From the NCBI GenBank assembly GCA_964458555.1, contig CAYWJH010000060.1, forward strand, positions 1-19,344: DNA of 19,344 nt, given 5' to 3'. Origin of the DNA: SLST01 sp964458555. GTDB taxonomy: Bacteria; Spirochaetota; Spirochaetia; DSM-27196; SLST01. The translations under genes and the position numbers were made by a program. Positions 14,198-19,344 of this stretch are shown here, piece after piece (the first letter of the stretch is position 1; every line of letters begins with the position of its first letter). The notes below the pieces were generated by a model, which had not been told where the DNA came from, did no database searches, and saw only the letters and a list, made by a program, of their open reading frames with translations.

Positions 14198-14752
14198 ATG
14201 AAGATGACAAACGATACAAGAACAACGCAGATCGATCAAAACGTACACGATGACCTCCGGTCCGCCGTCGAGAGACTGCTGCGCAGACGAGGGGTACATT
14301 TTGCGCGCAGCGATGCGTGGGATCGGATCGAAGAGCATATTGGCACGCACAAGTATCTGCTCGACCTGCGCAGCGACGGAGCCGTCGACTGGGGCCGCGC
14401 TGCGTACTCGTGGGAAGAGACGGTCATGACCCCCCTGCTCGAGGCGCTCGAGCGGCAGCAGGCGACCCGTGCCTTTCCCGAGCAGCCTATTGGCGACCTC
14501 TACATCGAGGTTTCCGACCACTGGTATTTCCTGAAGCAGGAGCGCCCGTCGGCGTCCCCCGACGACGCGGTCGTGAGCTTCACCCGCAGGTTCGGCAGGC
14601 GAGTAGGGGCGTGGTTCTCCCGCGTGCTGCTGCGCCGCATCTCCGACCGGTTAGGTCGGTCGTGGCAGACGGGCGCGACGATCAGCCGAAACGTCGATCG
14701 CATGAAGAGCGATATTGGTTCCGACGTTATCGAGTACGGCGGCAGCTTCTAG
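14198..14752 (+). CDS. Cytoplasmic protein of unknown function, faintly DUF4032-like
   Basis: 184 residues from ATG 14198. A second ATG at 14204 has GGGAG six bases ahead (14193-14197) and would give 182 residues. The predicted promoter -10 ends at 14188, so the mRNA would begin at about 14195 and may not contain the GGGAG; a leaderless start at 14198 is then possible. The protein is hydrophilic, without a signal peptide or membrane span. Residues about 40-85 (DAWDRIEEHIGTHKYLLDL, then a Trp-Glu-Glu helix) faintly resemble the helical region of DUF4032 proteins, where an H-K-x-x-L segment recurs; this is weak. A basic helix with many Arg (FTRRFGRRVGAWFSRVLLRR, about 128-147) could bind nucleic acid or membrane. 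Its stop lies in a hairpin shared with the convergent lyase gene. No function is assigned. Confidence 0.75.
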   Translation: MKMTNDTRTTQIDQNVHDDLRSAVERLLRRRGVHFARSDAWDRIEEHIGTHKYLLDLRSDGAVDWGRAAYSWEETVMTPLLEALERQQATRAFPEQPIGDLYIEVSDHWYFLKQERPSASPDDAVVSFTRRFGRRVGAWFSRVLLRRISDRLGRSWQTGATISRNVDRMKSDIGSDVIEYGGSF

Positions 14753-14759
14753 GCCGCCG
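14737..14759. terminator. Hairpin between convergent genes, possible two-way terminator
   Basis: CGGCGGC (14737-14743) pairs with GCCGCCG (14753-14759) around a nine-base loop that contains the stop codon of the plus-strand gene. It lies exactly between that gene and the minus-strand lyase gene ending at 14765. No T run follows on either side, so it is not a textbook intrinsic terminator. Confidence 0.4.
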
Positions 14760-14764
14760 CTCGC

Positions 14765-15664
14765 CTACAACATCCCGATTTTCTGTAGTCCCTCGCGGAC
14801 CTGTTCCTCGAGCGTCGTCGAGACCGGAACGAGCGGCGTACGCGAGAAGCCGGCGTCGATGCCGCGCATCCGGAGAATCGCGTGCATGATGGGCACCGTC
14901 GGCCCGGCCTTGATGATCTTACGCACCCGGAGGATACGGCGCTGCAGCTCGATCGACTTTTCGCGGTCGCCCGCCTCGTAAGTGTCGTAGATCTCGCGCA
15001 GCAGCTCCGGGAAGATGTTACCGATGCCGCAGACCGTCCCGATCGCACCTGCGTCGAAGGCGGCGACCACGAACGCCTCGGTCCCAACGATAACGTTGAA
15101 GTCGCGGTAGTCGGCGACGGCGTCTACGTACTGGTAGAAGTTCACGAGGTCGAACGAGCTGTCCTTGCACCCGCGAAGCCCGTGCTCGGCGAGCCTGCCG
15201 AGCAGCGTCGGCGTGATCGTGTTCTGCGAGTAGTGCGCGTTGTTATAGACGAAGACCGGAAACTCTTCCTCGTTCACCGCGTCGATGAGCGCGGCGAAGT
15301 ACGCGTAGAGGTTGTCTTCCGGAAGGCCGGGCGAGTAGAAGGGCGAGATCGCTCCGACCCCCGCCGCGCCCGATTCCTTCGCGTGCTTCGCGAGCTCGAC
15401 CACGACGCGCGCCGACGGCGCGCCCACGTGCGCGACGACGGGGATCCGCCCGGCGACGTGGTCGAGGATGACTGCGATCACCCGCTTGCGCTCTTCGACG
15501 GTCATGAACGGTCCGGTACCGTAGGTACCCACCGGGTAGAGGCCGTGCACGTGCGGCACGACGAAGTCGAGCAGTCTGCGCAGGGCAGCCTCGTCGACCT
15601 CGCCGTCGTTCGTGTAGGGGGTCAGAAGCGGGGGAATAATGCCAGTGTAGTCTCGTGCTTTCAT
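14765..15664 (-). CDS. DHDPS/N-acetylneuraminate lyase family protein, probable sugar-acid aldolase
   Basis: 299 residues, the normal length for this class I aldolase family. The Schiff-base Lys is K167 in GCKDSS and the catalytic Tyr is Y140 in VFVYNNAH. The pyruvate-carboxylate loop reads GTYGTGP (46-52); the usual GTTGE wording is changed, and it is closer to the GTTGLGP loop known from 2-keto-3-deoxygluconate aldolases. The YNxP loop is also altered (YNNAH). It is cotranscribed, 12 bases downstream, with a KDG-kinase-like gene, and AAGGAGC stands before the ATG. By context it cleaves or dehydrates a 2-keto-3-deoxy sugar acid, or its phosphate, to pyruvate plus an aldehyde. A role in lysine synthesis is unlikely because of the altered loops and the sugar context. 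Confidence 0.85.
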   Translation of the reverse strand: MKARDYTGIIPPLLTPYTNDGEVDEAALRRLLDFVVPHVHGLYPVGTYGTGPFMTVEERKRVIAVILDHVAGRIPVVAHVGAPSARVVVELAKHAKESGAAGVGAISPFYSPGLPEDNLYAYFAALIDAVNEEEFPVFVYNNAHYSQNTITPTLLGRLAEHGLRGCKDSSFDLVNFYQYVDAVADYRDFNVIVGTEAFVVAAFDAGAIGTVCGIGNIFPELLREIYDTYEAGDREKSIELQRRILRVRKIIKAGPTVPIMHAILRMRGIDAGFSRTPLVPVSTTLEEQVREGLQKIGML

Positions 15665-15676
15665 GCGTGCTCCTTC

Positions 15677-16627
15677 CTATGTGTCGCCGAAGCAGGCGCG
15701 CATCGTGCGCTCGGCTGCTTCGCGCGTTGGGTGACCGTCGGTCGAGCCGGTGGCGGTGCACGTGAGCGCCGCCACGGCGTTGGCGAACCGCACCGCCCGC
15801 TCCGCGTCGAACTCCCAGAGAATCGTCGCGATGAACGCGGCGTCGAAGGCGTCGCCGGCGCCCACGGTGTCCACGACGTTGACCCGACACGCGGGCGCGC
15901 GCGCCGTCTCGCCGCCGAGGCGAACGGTCGACCCCGATTCGCCGTCGCGCACCGCGGCCGCGCGGCACCGAGCCGTCGTGTCCGCGAGAAAGGCTTCGGG
16001 CGAGGCGGCGAGGCGGAGGCGGTCGATCTCGGTGCGGTTCGCCGAGACGATGTCCGCGTGCTCCCGGATCGTCCGCTCGGCGACGGCGCCGGCGAGCGAC
16101 GGCGCCCAGAGCGCGGGACGGTAGTTGACGTCGTAGGAGACGAGCGCGCCGGACGCATTCGCCGCCGCCATGAGCGAAAACGAGAGCTCGGTCATGTGCC
16201 GGCTGATCGCCTGGCTGATGCCGCTGACGTGCAGGACCTTCGCCCGTGCGATCGCCGCGCGCATCTCATCGGTAGGTTCGTACGCGCTCGCAGCCGAACC
16301 CGCGCGGTAATAGGCGAACCGGTGTCCGTCCTCGTCGAACGAAATCACGTAGAGCCCGGTGAACCGCTGCGGGTCGCGCGCGACGAGCGAGGTGTCGACG
16401 CCCCGGTCCGTCCAGGTTCGCAGGAAGCGGGCGCCGTACGGGTCGTCGCCCACGGCGGTCGCGAAGGCGACGCCGAGTCCCAGGCGCGCGGCGGCGAGCG
16501 CTACGTTCGACGTGTCGCCTCCCAGCGCGGCTCGACAGATATCGGGGCCGTCCTCGGTCGGATAGATGCCGATCAAGGGCTCGCCGAGGCTTACGAGATC
16601 GAATGACGGACTGTTGCTTGCGGACAT
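15677..16627 (-). CDS. PfkB-family carbohydrate kinase, 2-keto-3-deoxygluconate kinase-like
   Basis: 316 residues, typical of ribokinase/PfkB enzymes. The N-terminal part has SLGEPLIGIYP, then GGDTSNVALAAARLG (about 31-45), and AVGDDPYGARFL. The C-terminal signature is DTVGAGDAFDAAF (253-265) with D259 as catalytic base and GAGD as anion hole. The GGDTSNVA and YYRAGSAAS wording is typical of KDG kinases. It should phosphorylate a 2-keto-3-deoxy sugar acid with ATP in the cytoplasm. It is the first gene of a two-gene unit with the lyase and is preceded by a TTGACA promoter, a palindrome, and the RpiR regulator gene on the same strand. GAGGG lies a few bases upstream of the ATG. Fructokinase is the alternative reading. 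Confidence 0.86.
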   Translation of the reverse strand: MSASNSPSFDLVSLGEPLIGIYPTEDGPDICRAALGGDTSNVALAAARLGLGVAFATAVGDDPYGARFLRTWTDRGVDTSLVARDPQRFTGLYVISFDEDGHRFAYYRAGSAASAYEPTDEMRAAIARAKVLHVSGISQAISRHMTELSFSLMAAANASGALVSYDVNYRPALWAPSLAGAVAERTIREHADIVSANRTEIDRLRLAASPEAFLADTTARCRAAAVRDGESGSTVRLGGETARAPACRVNVVDTVGAGDAFDAAFIATILWEFDAERAVRFANAVAALTCTATGSTDGHPTREAAERTMRACFGDT

Positions 16628-16662
16628 GAAACCCTCGTCGCGGGCCGGACGCCCCTTTCAGC

Positions 16663-16689
16663 ATCCTATGGAACCGCAGGCGGTGTCAA
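16663..16689 (-). promoter_or_regulatory. Candidate promoter of the kinase-lyase unit
   Basis: On the minus strand a perfect TTGACA (16689-16684) and TAGGAT (16668-16663) are separated by only 15 bases. The transcript would start about 30 bases before the kinase ATG at 16627. Confidence 0.4.
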
Positions 16690-16725
16690 GAAAGATCTTC
16701 TATAATTTGTCCAGTTTCGTTGTAC

Positions 16726-16746
16726 CGATCGAAATAGTTTCTATCG
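16726..16746. promoter_or_regulatory. Palindromic candidate operator for the RpiR regulator
   Basis: A 21-base inverted repeat centred on 16736 has eight of ten arm positions complementary, with the core GAAATAGTTTC and outer CGAT and ATCG. It lies between the rpiR-type gene and the kinase promoter, 37 bases upstream of its -35. A second short palindrome, AAGATCTT, is at about 16692-16699. GAAA-TTTC cores are a reasonable binding shape for a dimeric HTH protein; the link to this regulator is inferred. Confidence 0.4.
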
Positions 16747-16755
16747 CCGAACGGG

Positions 16756-16789
16756 CGGGCGCCGGTAGCGCGGTAGCCGGCGGCGCCCG
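16756..16789 (-). terminator. Hairpin downstream of the RpiR gene
   Basis: CGGGCGCCG (16756-16764) and CGGCGCCCG (16781-16789) form a nine-pair stem with a 16-base loop, 17 bases after the regulator's stop. No T run follows in the direction of transcription, so termination is likely but not textbook. Confidence 0.45.
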
Positions 16790-16806
16790 TAACACCGTCG
16801 GCCCCC

Positions 16807-17670
16807 TCAGTACTTCAGGTGCGAGAGCGACCGGCGCGCGCGGCCGACGCGCTCCTCGCCCTCGTCGCCCCGGCGCAGGAGCAGCGCGAGGAAAAGCGTG
16901 CCTACGATGCACGTCTGCACGACGCGCGCGATGACCGCATCGGTGCGGTAGTTCATCTCCTCGGTGATCACCGGTAGCACGATGTCCGCGAGCCGGCCCA
17001 GCGGCGAGTCGGGCGACTCGGTGAGCGCGATCACCTTTGCCGTCGGCCGGGCGGCGCCGATTGGTTCGACCACGTCGAGGCTTTCGCCGGAGTGCGAGAC
17101 GCAGAAGACGACGTCGCTGGGCTGCGCGTCGGCGAGCGCGATCGCATTCGCGTGGGGATCGACGCTCCAGTGACAGTCGAGGCCGAGGAGGCTGAGCTTG
17201 TGGTACGCGTCGAGGGTGACCGCTGAGGAGGCGGCCTGCCCGAGCAGGAACACGCGGCGCGCCCGCTCGAGGAGATCGACGCACGCGTCTATTCGGGCTG
17301 CGTCGAGTACGCGCGCGTTCGTCCGCAGCGTCTGCTCGACCCCGGCGAAGTACTTCGCGATGAGCGTGGCCGTCGTGTCGTCGCGGTCGATGTCTTCCAC
17401 CGCGTGCAGCACGCGGTTTCCGCCCACGTCGATTGCGAGCGTAACCTTGAACTCGTGGTAGCTCTCGAAGCCGAGCGCGCGGTAGAAGCGCACCACCGTC
17501 GACTCGCTCTTCGTCCCGGTCTCTCGCGCGAGCTCGGTCGTCGACATCTTGAACGCGCGGTCGGCGTGATCGAGGACGAAGTCGGCGATACGCCGCAGCG
17601 CCGGAGGCATGCCTTGCCGCCTCGCACGGACGAGGTCGAGCGTGGGGGTAGGGTAGTGCTCGTCGCTCAC
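16807..17670 (-). CDS. RpiR-family transcriptional regulator (HTH plus SIS domain)
   Basis: 287 residues from GTG 17670, chosen because GGAGG lies six bases ahead (minus strand); the frame is open 27 codons further upstream without family similarity. The N-terminal HTH_6 domain is at about 12-85, with the recognition region STTELARETGTKSESTVVRFYRALGF. The SIS sugar-phosphate-binding domain is at about 120-250 (RRVFLLGQAASSAV, then VVFCVSHSGESLDVV). A hydrophobic C-terminal helix (TCIVGTLFLALLL) and a basic tail follow. Such proteins sense phosphorylated sugars and repress or activate neighbouring catabolic genes. The KDG-kinase-like and lyase genes lie directly downstream on the same strand, so their sugar-acid phosphate may be the effector. 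The gene has its own good promoter at 17742-17770. Confidence 0.92.
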   Translation of the reverse strand: MSDEHYPTPTLDLVRARRQGMPPALRRIADFVLDHADRAFKMSTTELARETGTKSESTVVRFYRALGFESYHEFKVTLAIDVGGNRVLHAVEDIDRDDTTATLIAKYFAGVEQTLRTNARVLDAARIDACVDLLERARRVFLLGQAASSAVTLDAYHKLSLLGLDCHWSVDPHANAIALADAQPSDVVFCVSHSGESLDVVEPIGAARPTAKVIALTESPDSPLGRLADIVLPVITEEMNYRTDAVIARVVQTCIVGTLFLALLLRRGDEGEERVGRARRSLSHLKY

Positions 17671-17712
17671 GTGGGCCTCCTCGGCGCGTGACCGGGCCGG
17701 CGGACGCACACC

Positions 17713-17743
17713 TTGACCAGGCGTTCGCGGAGTTTTCCATAAT
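17713..17743 (+). promoter_or_regulatory. Plus-strand promoter candidate facing the RpiR promoter
   Basis: TTGACC (17713-17718) and CATAAT (17738-17743) each match five of six bases, but the spacer is 19. The -10 overlaps the -10 of the minus-strand regulator promoter (17747-17742), so the two could not be bound at once. Confidence 0.35.
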
Positions 17744-17770
17744 CGTAGCACTGCATCGCGTGATCGTCAA
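17742..17770 (-). promoter_or_regulatory. Candidate promoter of the RpiR regulator gene
   Basis: On the minus strand TTGACG (17770-17765), 17 bases, then TACGAT (17747-17742). The leader would be about 65 bases, ending in the GGAGG of the regulator. An AAAGCTTT palindrome just upstream (about 17771-17779) might be a regulatory site. Confidence 0.5.
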
Positions 17771-17915
17771 AAAGCTTTCGACGGGACCGAAAAATGGGCT
17801 CGAAGCGCCGCCCGAGTGGATCGCCCGCGAGCTGCGCATCTCGTACTTCGGGAGCGTCACGCTCGACGCCGGCGATTACGAGGACCGGCTCATTCTGACG
17901 ATTTCTGCGAAATGA
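17760..17915 (+). CDS. Possible small protein, unknown
   Basis: From GTG 17760 the frame encodes 51 residues beginning MIVKKLSTGPKNG, with a middle of LEAPPEWIARELRISYFG and an end of AGDYEDRLILTISAK before TGA. The frame is open upstream to a GTG at 17688. The last 40 codons have the same high G/C at third positions as the real genes nearby, which is the main support. No ribosome site precedes the GTG, but a promoter-like CATAAT ends 16 bases before it. The gene overlaps the promoter of the divergent RpiR gene. I do not recognise the protein; it has no signal peptide or membrane span. It may be real, or the tail of a decayed gene. Confidence 0.4.
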   Translation: MIVKKLSTGPKNGLEAPPEWIARELRISYFGSVTLDAGDYEDRLILTISAK

Positions 17916-17943
17916 ATGCGATGCGGCCCTCTCCGTTTTGGAG

Positions 17944-17972
17944 TGGAAATCCCGCCCGGCCTTTGTCATAAT
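17944..17972 (+). promoter_or_regulatory. Candidate promoter of the large membrane-protein gene
   Basis: TGGAAA (17944-17949), 17 bases, CATAAT (17967-17972), four and five matches to consensus. The ATG at 17981 follows eight bases after the -10, so the mRNA would be leaderless or nearly so; no Shine-Dalgarno sequence is present. Confidence 0.5.
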
Positions 17973-17980
17973 CGATTCCC

Positions 17981-19297
17981 ATGGCAGACGAACGAGTATA
18001 CGCATCGCTTTCCGTGGAGGCGAAGCGAGAAGCAGCGCGGCTGGTGCGACAGCGGGCGGAGACGAAGGAACGATTCCAACGGCTCATCCGGGAGATTCGA
18101 GAGCTGCAGGGGTCGACCGCCGAGGTGTCGGGCGGTCCGGCGGCGCGGGACGCGCGGATCCGCGACCTCACCGCGCAAGCGAACGCGACGAAGGCCGAGC
18201 ACGACCGGCTCAACGGGCAGATTCGGCGGTTCAAGTGGTACCTCACAGGCATGGGCGAGTCCGCGGCCGGAAGCAACGCCGCGGGCTCCGAACCGTCGGT
18301 ACCGGAAATCGCCGACGCGCACGCGCCCGACGAGTCGGGACCGCCCGTGCGACCGCGCAGGCGCCGGTGGCTGATCCCGGTGATCGCAGGCGGCGTCGTG
18401 CTCGTGGTCGCCGGCGGGCTGCTCGCGGCTTCGTTGGTCGTCGACGCGCGGCTCGAGGAACGCGTGGAGGACGGTCTTGCCGCAGCGCTCGCCGAGCAGG
18501 GTCTCGACGATATCTTCTCGTACGACGCGATCGACGTTTCGAGCATCGCCGGCACGGTCACCGCCCGGAAGGTCGCGATCGATGAGCCGATGAGCGGTGT
18601 CGATCTGCGGGCCCGTGCGGTGACGGTTCGTGTCCCGCGGCTCGAAGCGTTCCGCGCGCGGGAGGCGCTCCTCACGGGGAACTACAACGACATCGCGTTG
18701 TCGTCGCTCGATCTCGAGGCGGCCGGTGTCGTGGGCACGGTTCCCGACGGCCCCGGGCTTCGTGCCGAGCGTCTCCGTGTCGCGCTTGCCGGCGACCTCG
18801 ACGGGTCGATGCTCGAGGAGCCGATCGACCGACAGCTCCTCCGTGTACGACGGGCCGAGGCGACGGTGCACTCCGCCGAGCTCACCGGCGTCGAGCGGGC
18901 GCTTCTGGAGGTACTGCGCGAGGTCGGCTGGATGGGCGACGTCCGCGACTTCCTCGTGCTCGACGAGGCGCACATCGTCCTCGAGCACGACGCGGAGCTT
19001 CGGCAGATGACCCTCAGCGACTACCGGTTGGCCACGCCGTTGGTGGCTCAGAACGGCACTGCATCGCTGCGGTATGCGGGCGATCTGGCCTCCGGCGACG
19101 CCTGGCTCCGCGATGTCGAGTTCGACGTCACGAACGCGGTCTCCGCGATTCCCCGGGCGCTCGTCGTGCCGGGACCGTACGAGGGAGAGACCGTGCTCGT
19201 CGACATCCCGTCGGTCGACTTCACCGCCGGCGGCGCCATGTCGTTCGCCGACGAGTGGATGGAGCCCGAGCTCGCCCGGATGGCGGGCGCCGTGACC
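17981..19297 (+). CDS. Single-pass membrane protein with coiled coil and large extracytoplasmic domain, 3' end missing
   Basis: 439 codons of genuine sequence, then adapter. Residues about 10-88 are charged and helical and look like a coiled coil (KREAARLVRQRAETKE, then RFQRLIREIRELQ, and later RIRDLTAQANATKAEHDRLN). A flexible Ala/Pro/Ser linker (95-123) and a basic stop (RPRRRRW) lead to one membrane span at about 130-154. The charge pattern puts the N-terminus in the cytoplasm and the rest outside. The outer domain begins with a short helix (ARLEERVEDGLAAALAEQ) and continues as alternating strands such as ISSIAGTVTARKVAID-like and GLRAERLRVALAGDLDGS-like segments, faintly reminiscent of AsmA-type proteins of the cell envelope. 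No function is assigned. The start ATG lacks a ribosome site; see the promoter at 17944. Confidence 0.8.
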
Positions 19298-19344
19298 AGA
19301 TCGGAAGAGCACACGTCTGAACTCCAGTCACGTGAAACGATCTC
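19298..19344. other. Illumina TruSeq adapter with index sequence (artefact)
   Basis: From 19298 the sequence is AGATCGGAAGAGC, followed by the remaining TruSeq read-1 adapter through CCAGTCAC at 19331, the eight-base index-19 core GTGAAACG (19332-19339), and ATCTC. The codons here (RSEEHTSELQSR) are a known artefactual peptide. The contig end is not biological. Confidence 0.98.

Noticed and set aside
17966..19312. A 448-residue minus-strand open frame starting MLFRSG, and a shorter one starting MCSSDL
   Set aside because: Both begin inside adapter sequence and run antisense to the membrane-protein gene.
1..19344. tRNA, rRNA, CRISPR arrays, transposases, phage genes
   Set aside because: No matching sequence pattern or repeat array was seen on either strand.

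Overview
The window is bacterial DNA of very high G+C, with strong G/C preference at third codon positions in the real genes. It carries no rRNA, tRNA, CRISPR array or insertion sequence. Gene content (an SsnA-type amidohydrolase with a molybdenum hydroxylase, sugar-acid catabolism under an RpiR regulator, DUF4038 and GH20 glycosidases, a di-iron fatty acid desaturase) fits a free-living heterotroph. A spirochaete or another high-GC environmental lineage is a guess, not something the sequence proves.

Region 1 (1-7219, minus strand) is a tightly coupled six-gene operon: a xanthine-dehydrogenase-type FAD subunit, 2Fe-2S subunit and molybdopterin subunit, then an allantoinase/dihydropyrimidinase-type cyclic amidohydrolase, an SsnA-type aminohydrolase, and a dihydroorotate/dihydropyrimidine-dehydrogenase-like flavoprotein that runs off the window. 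All five junctions overlap by 4 or 8 bases. Together they look like a pathway that hydroxylates, reduces or opens and deaminates purine-like or other N-heterocyclic rings.

Region 2 (7278-10554, minus) holds a GH20-like hexosaminidase and a DUF4038 (apiosidase-like) glycosidase cut at its N-terminus by a 100-N assembly gap (10555-10654). Region 3 (10806-12240, plus) is a nucleoside hydrolase-family gene with an unusual metal motif, followed by an RpiB/LacAB-type sugar-phosphate isomerase. A hairpin lies over the ribosome binding site of the first gene.

Region 4 (12285-14752) has a membrane fatty acid desaturase, a small frameshifted gene remnant, a secreted protein on the minus strand, and a divergent gene of unknown function; back-to-back promoters sit in an AT-richer intergenic stretch. 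Region 5 (14765-17770, minus) is a sugar-acid module: an RpiR/SIS regulator, then a 2-keto-3-deoxygluconate-kinase-like PfkB kinase and a DHDPS/KDG-aldolase-like lyase. A palindromic candidate operator lies upstream of the kinase. Region 6 (17713-19297, plus) has a possible small protein and a large single-pass membrane protein of unknown function.

Two assembly artefacts matter: the 100-N gap, and an Illumina TruSeq adapter with its index at the last 47 bases (19298-19344), so the final codons of the last gene are not biological. The most interesting biology is the overlapping heterocycle operon with a flavoprotein lacking the usual catalytic Cys, the nucleoside hydrolase/RpiB pair, and several genes whose predicted promoters leave almost no 5' leader.
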